Shown piece by piece: positions 36,179 to 49,700 of a DNA stretch of 64,000 nt. The position numbers and the translations under genes are program-made. Below the pieces are notes generated by a model, which saw only the letters and a list, made by a program, of their open reading frames with translations, ran no database searches and was not told the DNA's origin. Positions within the stretch are counted from its first letter, which is position 1; every line of letters starts with the position of its first letter. This DNA is from Stromatinia cepivora. Lineage: Eukaryota; Ascomycota; Leotiomycetes; Helotiales; Sclerotiniaceae. The DNA lies in contig RCTD01000027.1 of the NCBI GenBank assembly GCA_014898415.1, positions 806,001 through 870,000 of the forward strand, written 5' to 3'.

Positions 36179-39100
36179 TTAGGCTACTAATCCTAACATT
36201 TTCTTGAATCTTTCGAAAGTAATTTTTGTATAAGGCTTTGTCATTTCGTTGGTAATTATATTGTATATATTGATATAATTAATGGCGATTTTCTCTTTTT
36301 CTGTTAAGTCTTTGATGAAATAATAATTGATATCTATATATTTGGATTGTTCGTACAAATGTAGGTTTTTGGTTAAAGCTAAAGTGTTTTGATTGTTATC
36401 AAGCATTTGAACTGTATCTTTGTTCTTTCCAATATAACTTGATCTGAATAGGTCTTTGAGTATTTGTATAATCTATCTCTTTTGTTTAATGAATATTGTT
36501 ATCACAATATATTCTGATTCTATATTAGAGATAGCTATAGATATTTGTTTCTTGTTAATTTACGATATAGGGCCTTTGTAGAATATCACAATTCTCCTTA
36601 AAACACTTTTCCGGTTATATTTGTTATTAATTCAATTTGTATCTGTATATATCTTTATTGTATTGTTAGGTATATTGTATTCTTTGCAGATATCAGATTG
36701 TACTCCTTTTGGCCTGAATCATAGTTTCTATTTGATTGTTGATTATAGATATTATATCAGATTCTTCAAAGCTATAGTATAATGTTTTGCTGGTTTTGTC
36801 ATAAATTGTAAAAGTCTTTCAATTGAGAATATTATATCTAATTGGATGTATATTATTAAATAAATTACATTTTCTATTCGTTATTGATATTCGTTTATAT
36901 TTGCTAGTTCATTGTTATTGATTGTTAACCAAAGATAGATATAATCCATTATTGGTAGTTTCTTAGTTTGATGTTGTCTATATATAATACTGTATTTGAT
37001 TAGTATAATATTGAGATATTCTTTTTGATTTATAATTAATATATATACTTTTCTATCACGAATGATTCTAACATCTAAGATCTTACTAATCTCCCCTAGA
37101 TTCTTAATGTTAAAACAGACCGATAGCTTTTCATCGAACCAAATGATTTGCAATAATATACACGATGCAATAATGATATCGTCGATATATATCAGTAATA
37201 TTATATCACAGTCTTTGGATATATACAGATATAGATCCGCCAAACTTTATACAAAACCTATATTTAAAAGCTCTTTCTTTAATAATAAACTCCAATCCCT
37301 TCCAGTTTGCTTCAATTTATATAAGCTTTGTAGAATTTATAATACATATCCCTTTTTGATTTTAATACTTTAAAATAATTCAAAATAGATCTCTTCCTTT
37401 AAATGTAATTTGATAAAAACGTTTTTGATATCGAAATATAAGCATTCCAAATTTTCCTTTACAATAATAACTAAGAATAATCTGAGTATATCTAGCCTCA
37501 TTATTGATATAAACATTTCATTGTAATCCTTTCCTAATACCTAATTGAATCTTCAAGCTATTAATCTTGCCTTGAATTATTCTACCTTGTTATCCTTAAT
37601 CTTAATTATAAATATCTATTTCATCAAAATTAGATTATTTCCTTTAAGGAATATATATTCTTTTCAAATACTATTTTAAACCAAAGATATAATTTCCTTT
37701 TGAATGATTTCCTTTTATTTTTCAGAATATTCTTGATCCGATATTGTTTCTTTATAAATTCTTGGTATTTTGATTTTTAGAATTTCTTTAACCAAATATA
37801 CTATATTTTCTATATTGTTTATATCTATCAATGAAATCATGAAATCTGAAACGATCTTGTTTTTAATATAAGGGTTTATTTTGTAAATAATTGGAATTGT
37901 AATTATAATATGTTTTATATTTTCTTGAGTTTTGGTCTATATAGATATTGTAATTAATATCTTTATAATCTTGTTTTCCCATTCTTCTTCAGGATCTTGT
38001 TTTATATCTCTTTTCTATTTTTGTATTAGATACCTTAAGGATTCGTTTTTAAAGTTTATTTCATTCTTTTACTCGGTTTTAGATGATTATAGATTTACTT
38101 CGTTTTTTGATTCTATTGAAATAGGTTTATCAATAAAATTTAAGACGATCTTAAATTTTGTTTTCGATATAGATTTAAGATTTGCAAAAGTTGACTTTTG
38201 AATTGAACCCTTTGAAATGATAAATTCGATATTTGAAATATCTTTGGAAAAAGATTCTTGATTTGTTTTTTGGATATTGTTATCTTTATCTTTATTGTAT
38301 ATTGATATTAATATATCTAATTTATTTGATTTTAATTCGATAATTAGGATATTTAATATAATCATTGAATTCGATATAATATCTGTTGGAAAGAATACTT
38401 AAAACGAAGGTGATACAGATATTGCATTTGGTATTGAAGATGGAAAAGATGCTTTGTTTATTGCCGATCTATTATAAAGTTTTCGATCTGGTTTTATATT
38501 CTTTGTTTTTTGTAGGCCTGATTCATAATTTCTTAATTTAAGATCCAAATTTCCTTTTCGATAAGATTCATTTATAATTATTCTATTTAATCGAAATATA
38601 TAATCTAATTTTGAAGAATATATTTTGATATATTTGTTTATAACTTTTAAGTATTTTAGGAATATATCGATTCTCGAAATATTCTGCAATTTATTATATC
38701 TTTGCCTTTTCGGAATAATCTTGGGATTGATATAAATATAATATTTGCTTCCCCAAACTTTGTATATCTTTATATTTGATATTATATCTATAAAAACTTT
38801 TGTAAAAGATCGATCTATTTTATTTATATCAAAATCAATATTAATGCGATTTTTAATATAAATATTGTACTTTATAACTTTATTCTAAAATTTTAATGGT
38901 AATCCAGTTTCTTTTAGTATTGTTTTTATATCTGTTTTTGCAGTCCTTATATTTCGTTCTGTAGATTTGTTTTAATATGAAAAAGCAATTGTTGTAATTT
39001 CGGATTATATATTTGATGATTATTTATGAATAGTTTGTAAGAGTTTCGATATATTGTTAATCCTGATTATAATGATCTTTTCTTTAGTAATTAATTCCAT

Positions 39101-40699
39101 CTCCTTTTTCCAAGTTTTCAATATTTGAATTATATTGTTCTTTTGTTTAAATAATATAATTCAATTTATTTTTATATAATTGTTAATGATCAATATAAAA
39201 TAACAATTTCCTCAAATCGATTTTGGGAATAATCCTGCAATATCGAAATATATAAATTTGAGTCTCTTTGATTTATATAGATTCAATTATTTTGGAATAC
39301 GATTGATCATTTTGATGAATATATACACTTTACAAATATCTAATTCAATTGGGATCTTTATCGGTTTGATTATATTGAATATCTTATATAGATTCTTGAT
39401 CTTATTTGAACCTAGATAATTGAATCTTTGATATTATAATAGATATTTTTCTTTCTCTTTGAATGTTAATTCGTTATCAATACTTTTGATACCATCGATT
39501 ATCTTTAAAGAAAAGCCTTTTTCCTGATCATTTTGATATATACTAGAACAAAGAGCTGTATCCTTATATCCTTTGATTATATATAAAATCATATACATTC
39601 CGTCTTATATTCTAATACAAATGATTTTCTTATTATCCTTTTTGAAATATATATAATGAGAATTGAATTCTTTTTACAATCTTGTTTCGCAGATCCTTTT
39701 TCCTGACAGCAAGTTTACTCCTAGTTCTGATATATATAATATATTTGAAAATAGTATTTTAGAATTATCTTTGTATATTATATCCATTAAACCCTAATAA
39801 CGATAATATATCATTCCTTTATCAATCTTTATTCTTCGTTTGGCAATAAGTTCTATTGATTTGAATAATAAAGATTGATCAGATATATATGAAGAAATGC
39901 TTGTATCGGTATACTATTTATTAGGGGAAACCTTATTAATGGTTTCCTTTATCAAATTGTAATCTTCTTTTATTATATTCTTAATATCGGAGTTTGATTC
40001 AGAGATATTGTTAGTAGAGTGTATTTGGTCTTTTTTATTGAAATAGATCCTCTTTGGATTTGGTGATCTTTTTTTCCTTTAGTAATAAAGATAATTATAA
40101 AGGAATTTGTTGGTTTATATTAAATATAGGCAATCTTGTATATAATGATCTTCTTTTTAATACAGATCACAAATATTGTTTGGGATCTCGAAATCTGATT
40201 TTTAGCATCGAAAAGTGTATCTAGATCCTTTTACAATTTGTACTAACTTTAATCCATCTTTAAAACGAAGTTCCTTAACCTATAAATACTTGATTTTATT
40301 ATCGATATTAAAACTGATTTGGATATTTAATATATCTATTACTCTTTGATAATCGATTAAAAGATTATATATTAAAACCAAAAATAGAATAATATCTTGA
40401 TATATTGATCAATAACTTTCATTTATAACTTCTAGTTTTCTTCTATACTCTTTCAATTTATCCCAAGCTTCGATAATAATTATATTAGGATAGGTATTGA
40501 ATTGGAATTTGAAGTTCTGGATTATTGTTATATATATATTAACTGTAATTATACTAATTCTAGTATATTTTGATTTAAAGTATCTCCAAAGTATATATAC
40601 TATTGAATATTTGTTGATAAGGACTTCATCATTATCATTAAATATTATACAAATATATAATAGTATATTCACTTCATTCTTTAAATATTTCAATTTCAA
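36179..40699 (-). pseudogene. Copia gag-pol polyprotein of copy a, inactivated
   Basis: Read right to left, fragments of one polyprotein appear: gag-like sequence (40699-40409), the pre-integrase segment with LGVNLLSGKR near 39715, a zinc-finger/integrase region (about 39450-38400, including YFILIINNYTKINWI), reverse transcriptase (37243-36881, with LYLYIS, LLIYIDDIII and LGEISKILDVRI) and RNase H (36406-36179, with DNNQNTLALTKN and the end FKKMLGL). The stop is only about 33 bp from the 3' LTR. The catalytic YIDD is intact, but stops and frame breaks interrupt the rest. Stops mostly sit where Trp, Gln or Arg codons are expected, as RIP would produce. Confidence 0.85.
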
Positions 40700-41297
40700 C
40701 TCGACATTGTAATATACATGATCATTGATCTTATAGACAGATACTATATTGGGTCCTGCAATCTATACATATTTGTTTAATATTTGATCAATTATATAAA
40801 ACCATTTTTTCCCTCTCAATTATATCTTCATTTATTTGAACCATTGTTCATAATTATTTTAATCGAACTTCGAAGGATTGTTTGATTCCGATATTATAAA
40901 GGTTTCTTGTTATTTGATGGGTATCGAAGATAATCTTCAGATTTTTAAAACAATCTTAAAAAAAAAAATGTATAACAAATAAATTCAAAATAATAAAGAA
41001 ATATAAAAATAAAACAATAAAAGAATTCATAAAATCATATTGTAATATATTTTCTTATAACTATGCGAATTTGCTTTTCGCTTTTATTATAATTCTATAT
41101 CAACACTATACAGACTGTTCTCCACTTTGATCTATAATATTGTGAATTATAAACTATATTATCGTATTTCAACTCTGCTTTAATGGCACTATATGAAAAT
41201 TCTGATTTTCACTCTATTCCACCCCTACTAACTATACTAATCCTTTCTCGATTTGCTTTGCTTTCTAATCACTACTATACAATCGGATCTTATAACC

Positions 41298-41463
41298 TTT
41301 TAACTTTTGATACAGAAAATAATAGTATTATTGATTATATAGGTTGAATTAAGGATCTATAATTCTAATAGGAGTAGAATTGAGATTATCCCCAAATATG
41401 GTCTATACACCATTGTGATCTTGTGACCTCAATTCTAATCCTATGATGGTCTCATTTCCAACA
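41298..41463 (-). repeat. 5' LTR of Copia-1 copy a
   Basis: This LTR starts TGTTGGAAATGAG on the minus strand and is followed without a gap by GGTTATAAGATCCG, the likely primer-binding region, which is also found next to the 5' LTRs of copies b and c. I could not match it to a particular tRNA 3' end. Confidence 0.88.
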
Positions 41464-41468
41464 TATAA

Positions 41469-44400
41469 TATAATAATGATATTGTTAATATATATCAATA
41501 ATATTATATCACAATTTTTGGATATATATAAATATAGATTTATTAAATTTTGTACAAAGTTTATATCTAAAAGTCTTTTTTTCAATAATAAACTTTAATT
41601 CCTTTCAATTTGCTTCAAACTATATAGACTTTATAGAATTTATAATATATATCCCTTTTCGATTTTGATATTTTGGGGTAATTCGAAGTAGATTTCTTTT
41701 TTCAAATATGATTTAATAAAGATATTTTTGATATCGAAATATAAATATTTCAAATTTTCCTTTGCAATAATAACTAAGAATAATCTGAATATATTTAGTT
41801 TTATTATTGATATAAATATTTCGTTGTAATCTTTTTTTAATATTTAATTGAATTTTCGAATTATTAATTTTGTTTTGAATCGTTCTATCTTATTATTCTT
41901 TGTTTTAATTGTAAATATTTATTTCATTGAAATCAGATTACTTTTTTTAAAAAGTATATATTCTTCCTAAATATTATTTTGAATTAAAAATATGATTTCT
42001 TTTTGAATAATTTCTTTTTATTTTTTAGAGTATTTTCGATTTGATATTATTTCTTTATAAATTCTTGATATTTTAATTCCCAGAATTTTTTTGACTGGAT
42101 ATATTATATTTTTTGTATTGTTTGTATTTATCAATGAAATTATGAAATCTAAAACGATTTTGTTTTTGATATAAAAATTTATTTTGTAAATAATTGGGAT
42201 TGTAATTATAATATATTCTATATTTTCTTGAATTTTGATTTATATAGATATTATAATCAATATTTTTATAATCTTACTTTTTTATTTTTCTTTAGGATTT
42301 TGTTTTATATCTTTTTTCCGTTTTTGTATTAAATATCTTAAAGGTTTGTTTTTAAGATTCATTATATCTTTTTATTCGATTTCAAATGATTATAGATTTA
42401 TTTTATTTTTTGATTCTATTGAAATAAATTTGTTAGCAAAATTTAAAATAATCTTAAATTTTGCTTTTGATTCAAATTCAAGGTCTACAAAAATTGATTC
42501 TTGAATTGGAATCTTTAGAATAATAGATTCGATATCTGAAATATCTTTGGAAAAAGATTTTTGATTTATTTTCTGGATATTGCTATCTTTATCTTTGTTG
42601 TATATTAGTATTGATATATTTAATTTATTTGATTTCAATTCGATAATTGAAATGCTTAGTATAATCATTGAATTTAGTATAATATCTATCGAAAAGAATA
42701 CTTTGAATAAAAATAATATAGATATCATATTTGATATTGAAGATGAAAAAAATGCTTTGTTTGTTATTAATCTATTATAAGGTCTTTGATCTGATTTTAT
42801 ATTCTTTATATTTTATAGATCTGATTTACAATTTCTTAATTTAAGGTTCAAATCTTTTTCTCAATAAGATTCATCTATAATTACTTTATTTGATCGAAAT
42901 GTATAATCTAATGTTGGAGAATATATTTTGATATATTTGTTTATAACTTTTGAGTATTCTAAGAATATACCAATTTTCGAAGTATTCTGTAATTTGTTGT
43001 ATCTTTGCTTTTTTGGAATAATTTTAGGATTGATATAAATGTAATATTTGTTTTTCTAGATTTTATATATCTTTACATTTAATATTATATTTATAAAAGT
43101 TTTTGTAAAGGATTGATCTATTTTGTTTATATTAGGATTAATATTAATATGATTTCTGCTATAAATATTATACTCGATAGTTTTATTTTAAAACTTTAAT
43201 AGTAATTTGATTTCTTTTAGTATTGCTTTTATATTTATTTCTATAATCTTTATATTCTATTCTATAGGCCTGTTTTGATATAAGAAAGTAATTGTTATAA
43301 TTTCGGATTATATATTTGATAATTATTCGTGAATAATTTGTAGAAGTTCTGATGCGTTATCAGTTTTAGCTATAATAATCTTTTCTTTAGTAATCAATTC
43401 CATTTTCTTTTTCCAAATTTTCAATATTTGAATTGTATTGTTTTTTTGTTTAAATAATATAATCCAATTTATTTTTGTATAATTATTGATGATCAATATA
43501 AAATAATGATTCTTTTGAATCGATTTTGGGAATAATTCTGCAATATCGAAATATATAAGTTCGAATTTCTTTGATTTGTATAGATTCAATTATTTCGGAA
43601 TATAATTGATTATTTTGATGAGTATATATATTTTGTAGATATTTAATTCAATTGGGACCTTTATTGATTTGATTATATTGGATATCTTATATAGATTCTT
43701 GATTTTGTTTGGATTTAAATAATTGAATCTTCAATATTATAATAGGTATCTTTCTTTCTTTTTGAATATTAATTCGTTATCGATATTTTTAATACTATTA
43801 ATTATCTTTGAAGAAAAGCCTTTTTCCTGATTATTTTGATATATATTCGAATAGAGAATTATATCCTTATATTTTTTGATTATATATAAAATTATATATA
43901 TTCTATTTTATATTTTAATATGAATGATTTTCTTATTATTCTTTTTGAAATATATATAATAAAAATTAAATTCCTTTTACAATTTTATTTCATAAATTCT
44001 TTTTTCTAATAGTAAATTTATTTCTAATTTTAATATATATAATATATTTGAAAATAGTATTTTAGAATTATTTTTGTATATTATATTTATTAAACCCTAA
44101 TAATAATAATATATCCTTTTTTCATTAACCTTTATTTTTTATTTAATAATAAAATTTATTAATCTGAATAATAAAGATTGATCAGATATATATAAAAAGT
44201 ATTTATATTGGTATATTATTTATTAAAAAAAGTTTTATTAATAATTTCTTTTATCAAATTACAATTTTCCTTTATTATATTTTCAATATCGGAATTTAAT
44301 TCAAAAATATTATTAATAAAATATATTTGATCTTTTTGTTGAAATAAATCTTCTTCAGATTTGATAATCCCCTTCTTTTTTGATAATAAAGATAATTATA

Positions 44401-45584
44401 AAAGAATTTATTAATTTATATTAAATATAAATAATCTTATATATAATAATCTTCTTTTTAATATAGATTATAAATATTGTTTAAGATTTCAAAATCTGAT
44501 TTTTGATATTAAGAAATATATTTAGATTCTTTTACAATTTGTATTTACTCTAATTCATTTTTAAAATAAAATTCCTTAATTTATAAATACTTAATTTTAT
44601 TATCGATATTAAAATTGATTTGGATATCCAATATATTTATTATTTTTTGATAATCGATTAGAAAATTATATATTAAAACCAAAAATAAAATAATATTTTG
44701 ATATATTGATCAATAGTTTTTGTTTATAATCTTTAATTTCCTTTTATACTTTTTTAATTTATTTCAAATTTCAATAATAATTATATTAGAATAAATATCA
44801 AATTGAAATTTGAAGTTCTGGATCATCATTATATATATATTGATTATAATTATATTAACTTTGATATATTTCGATTTAAGATATCTTTAAAGTATATATA
44901 CTATTGAATATTTATTGATAAAGATTTTATTATTATTATTGAATATTATACAAATATATAATAATGTATTCGCTTTGTTTTTTAGATATTCCGATTTCAA
45001 TTCGATATTGTAATATATATAATCATTGATTTTATAAATAGATACTATATTGGATTTTGTAATCTATATATATTCGTTTAATATTTGATTAATTATATAA
45101 AACTATTTTTTCCTTTTCAATTATATTTTTATTTATTTGAATTATTATTTATAATTGTTTTGATCAAATTTCAAAAGATTATTTAATTCTGATATTATAA
45201 AAATTTCTTGTTATTTAATAAATATCGAAGATAATTTTCAAATTTTTAAAATAATCTTAAAAAATATATAATAAATAGGTTCGGAATAATAAAGAAATAT
45301 AAAAATAAGAAAATAAGAAAATTCATAAAATTATATTATAATATATTTTTTTATAATTATACAAATTTGTTCTTCATTTTTACTATAATTCTATATCAAT
45401 ATTGTATAGATTGCTTTCCATTTTGATTTATAATATTATAAATTATAAATTATATTTCAATTCTATTTCGATAATATTATATGAAAATTCTGATTTCTAC
45501 TCTATTTCATCCTACTAGTTATACTAATCCTTTCTCGATTTGCTTTGCTTTCTAATCATTACTATACAACCAGATTTCATAACC
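41469..45584 (-). pseudogene. Copia gag-pol of copy b, 5' portion, inactivated
   Basis: This is the gag-to-reverse-transcriptase part of copy b. It has more stops than copy a. The integrase core remnant at 43589-43323 keeps FELIYFDIAELFPKS, YFILIINNYTKINWI and TDNASELLQ. At the left end the reverse transcriptase motif reads YINN in place of YIDD (two G-to-A changes), directly before the junction with copy a; the frame runs into the LTR of copy a. The remaining reverse transcriptase and RNase H part lies at 34962-35975. Confidence 0.8.
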
Positions 45585-45750
45585 TATTAACTTTTGGTAC
45601 AGAAAATAATAATATTGTTGATTATATAGATTAAACTAAAGATCTATTATTCTAATAGGAATAGAATTGAGATTATTCCCAACTATGGTCTATACACCAT
45701 TATAATTATATGACCTCAATTCTAATCCTATGATGGCCTCATTTCCAACA
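45585..45750 (-). repeat. 5' LTR of Copia-1 copy b
   Basis: The 166-bp LTR ends ATTTCCAACA at 45750 and is followed by the duplication ATATT. Confidence 0.9.
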
Positions 45751-46443
45751 ATATTATCTATTAACTTACTAGCATTTTCCTTTCATTCCTATATATATTT
45801 CGATATATACCTATATAAAATTTTGTAAAATATAAGCTCTTTTAAGGAATCATATAGAAAAGTAAATTGTATATAATCTATTATAAATAAGAACTTTGAT
45901 CAATTGTTTTGATAATAATTAACAAATAATTTCAATTATTACTGAAAATATTAATTATAAATCTCAATTTGATTATCGATTTGAAAATAATAAACAATAA
46001 ATAATTTAAAATCGATTCCTAGGATTTGGCTGAATTCCTTTCAGAATTATAATATGAATTAAAGGCTATAATCCGATATTATAATCTCAAAAGGATTATA
46101 ATATCGATATATATAATAAAGATATAATTAGATTTGAATTCGAATATTGATTGATTTATAACAAAATATAGAAATAGTTTGTTTTATCAATCGATCAATA
46201 ATAATGAGAATATTATTTTATCCGTATTTATTTTTATTAAAATTATAATAATTTATAATAATGTATTGTTATATTGTAATAGAAATCGAAAATAAATGGA
46301 ATAAACCAGAGGTACAATTATATAAAACAGAATTATATTTGTAGATATAATAATTATATATATATCTAATTATAATATTATATATTCTAAATTAATAATA
46401 TTATTGAAATAATAAAAGATAGATTTTATTTATATTAGGATAA
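45751..46443 (-). mobile_element. Ty3/gypsy element R1, continuation after Copia-1 copy b
   Basis: This matches 62335-63020 of copy R2 in the same orientation (for example TTTCGATATATACCTATATA and AAAGGATTATAATATCGATA are shared, apart from transitions). It is the integrase side of the gypsy pol, with no open frame left. It ends at 46443, where the plus-strand Copia family 2 LTR begins; GATAA (46439-46443) is the expected target duplication. Confidence 0.72.
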
Positions 46444-46751
46444 TGTCACGGAAAGCTCTGTGATCCCTTGTATCCTACGAAGGATCAAAGCGTATACTTT
46501 CCAATCGGAATGAAGGATCTTCTAGCCTTTATCAATCTACTAATTGATAAGATGATCCTGATATACTAATAAATAAAGATCTAATTTAATTAAGGTATAT
46601 ATTGATTAAATAATCATTCATTTGTTTATATATATAGCTTTTGATTCATATAATTAAGGATAAATTATTCAATTCTTTTACTTTATCAATTATATATACT
46701 ATTTATTTCTCGATCCCTGAAAGTGCTTTATAATTATATTATCCTATGATA
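46444..46751 (+). repeat. 5' LTR of Copia family 2, copy 2
   Basis: This LTR keeps the original TGTCACGG start that is mutated to TATCACGG in the other copies. It contains the internal segment of about 50 bp that is absent from the solo LTR at 28261-28518. Confidence 0.85.
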
Positions 46752-49700
46752 ATTATAAAACCAATAGTTTTTAAATCTATACAACTTTCTATTCGATGAT
46801 TATTGAATATTCAAAAGATCATTTTTAAAATATCATTTTTATTTCATTTATAATTCAATATTTATATCAATTAAATTACCTTTATTCAATATAACAAAAG
46901 ATCAAAACAATCTTCTTTTTATAATCTATATTTAATAATTAAAGTAGTATCTATATTTGAAAAATAAATATCAAATTCAAAGAATCTGGGATTCAATCAA
47001 TTCAAAAAACAACTTACTTATTTCTATATCAATTATATCTACTTCAAACTCTGATCTAATAAGTAAACTTATCTATATTCAAATCGATTGATTTTCAATC
47101 AAATCATTTGTTTTACTTTCCGCTATCGATCTCCAAACCAAATACAATCAAAAGAAACAAATTCAATACCAAAAGGAATTCTCAGAATATTTTATAGCAA
47201 TCCAATCCAGGGAAAATATAAATAGAGATACAAAAATAAAAGATTCTGATAATAATATATCGGGATCTACTCCTAATAAACCTATTACTTTATTTCTAAT
47301 TATCTTTTAAAAAATCTCCTTCGAATTTGTTTTTCTTCAATTAAAATATCAATATCAATAATAAGAATATATATAGAATTACAAAACTTTCCGGGATATT
47401 TACAAATAGATCGAATCATCAATTAATCAAATACACTTTATAAAGCTATCCATTCTTAATCAGAATATTATAACTCTTCCATTTAAAACAATCATCAATA
47501 TACTCAAAAAGAAACTCGCATTTACAATAACTACTGCCAAATTCGCAATACTATAAGAATATCAGTTTGTTCTAGTATAAACCTTATTCGATAAAACCGA
47601 TCCTATCAAATGATACAAAAATTGGATTATAGCTTACATTCAAGCTCTTGTATACAAAATTACTAAAGTATAGAATGAAATCGTTATCAACACTTTTCTA
47701 CAAATTATTGATACTAAAATACTCTTAATCTAGATAAATACTATAATTATATAAATCAAAATGAATAATCAATTCGGATTACTCAATCTTTCATTTAAAT
47801 AATTCGAAAACATTTTTGAAGAATTAATCTTTTAGGATTCTATTTCCTTAAAAGCTAAAAGAAGAATATATTCTATATTTATTTTTTCTCAAAATAATAA
47901 AAAGTCTAAAAAGAATAAGAAAAATATCAACTTTGAAAACAATTAAAGGATCAAGAAGATCTAGGAATATCCTTGCAGAATTGAATCTGAATAAAACAAT
48001 GGAATTGATTATAATCATACTACTTACAATTACAAAATTATAAAATTAATATTTATTAAAAGAATTAATCCATCATTCAAAAGGATATTCAACAAAAACA
48101 AATTACAAACAATTAGAGATCGAACAAAATCATATTTATAGAAACAGTTTTACTTTGACTGGATCAAAAGGAAATAAATGAAAAGTTCTATTGATTCTTC
48201 AAAACCTTCAATCAACATTGTTATTTTGAATATTTAATATAATCAATCAAAAGTATACTTTATAATAATAAAAATATATTATCTATTTAATAATATCTTG
48301 TTCAATAATTATAGTATTATATATATTATGAATAATATATCTCTATTAAATGATCATCGATATTGATCATTCGATTTTAATAATCTTATAGAAATAAATA
48401 CTTTCAATTTCCAAATTCTAGAATACAGGATTTGTATTATCAAAAGGACCATCAAAAGAGAAGATTATCTTAATAATAATTTGATCTTAAATAATATAAT
48501 ATTCATCTTTAGCTTTTATATCAATATCATTTTAAAAGCTCGATTGGAAAAAGCCGATTTATAGTTTTCAGAATATAATTATATTCTTTATAAAGAAGAT
48601 TATATAAATAATATAATAATTATTTAATACACTTATACTGAAAATCTTATATTTTTAAAACACAAACTATTTTCTATTTATTCGAACATTTTTTTATTTA
48701 TTTCTATAAACAACCCTTTTATAATATATTCAACAATAAATAGAAAAATAAACAAAATATTTCATTATTCTTATAATCTATCTTTTTAAAAGAAAATACA
48801 AATGAAATATAATATAAATATTCTGAGTATTTGGGGAAAGAAGCTTTTGAATATTTAATATTTATAATATAAAATATCAAAATAAAAAGTATTATTTATT
48901 CCAATTATATCGATTATACTTACATTTATACAAAGCAAATCATTTTTCATACTCCAAATAATCACCAACCACCTCAATCCTTTTACAAAATCCAATAAAA
49001 TCTTTTTGATTTCGATAAAGAATATAACAATATATTATAACTTTTATTGATTAAAGAAATATATTATAATAAAATCTTTTCATATCCAATTTATTACAAA
49101 ATATAAAACAAAGTATTTACAATCATTTAAAACTTTGTAATCTAGATTTATTATAAATATAATTTAATAATCGTAGTAATTAAATAAAATAATAATACAT
49201 CTATTATTGGAATTATAAAAACAATGTTATTTGAAAAATAAATCAAATAAAAAAACATCGAATTCGAATTATCTTTATCTTATATATATAAATCTAATAA
49301 AGAATCAAAATATATAGAACAAAAAATAATTACAAAACAAATAAAAATACAGATTACAATAAATTTATTAAATAAATTATAAATGAAAATAATACAAACT
49401 ATTATTTATTTATATAATATAAATCCTTTGCAAATCAAATCCTTCAAATCATTCAATGAAATATTCGATACATAATTCCGTAATTATTTTCGCAAAGATA
49501 ATCTCCTACTCACAAAAAAAATATCTAACAATCTTTATTCTAATTGAAACAGAATCTATAAATATAAATATCGAATTTACTTTTTGAATAAAAATAAAAA
49601 AGTTGGAATTAATAGGAAATAATACAAAACCAATCCTTAAATATATATTGAATATTTAATAGATTATATCCCAAATACACTGATCTACCATATATAGATA

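Larger units (their letters stand above)
35981..41463 (-). mobile_element. Copia family 1, copy a (complete, nested in copy b)
   Basis: This 5483-bp element has 166-bp LTRs at 35981-36146 and 41298-41463 and a perfect TATAA duplication (35976-35980 and 41464-41468). Read on the minus strand it runs 5' LTR, gag, protease, integrase, reverse transcriptase, RNase H, 3' LTR. The terminal bases TGTTGGAAAT (preserved at the right end) and the inverted TGTTAAC, here changed to TTTTAAC, fit TG...CA ends. A purine-rich AATAAAGAAG abuts the 3' LTR as a polypurine tract. It is the least damaged of the three copies. Confidence 0.93.
34796..45750 (-). mobile_element. Copia family 1, copy b (host of a nested copy)
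   Basis: LTRs of 166 bp lie at 34796-34961 and 45585-45750, flanked by a perfect 5-bp duplication ATATT (34791-34795 and 45751-45755). The element is on the minus strand: 5' LTR at right, 3' LTR at left. It is split at its reverse transcriptase by copy a (35981-41463). Removing that insert and one TATAA restores an element of 5467 bp, the same size class as copies a and c. The right part holds integrase-like frames (43323-43589, with YFILIINNYTKINWI and AKTDNASELL). Confidence 0.92.

Noticed and set aside
37932..38201. Plus-strand frames in the Copia-1 copies (also 42235-42504)
   Set aside because: They are antisense to the polyprotein; their conservation between copies reflects the element, not a gene.
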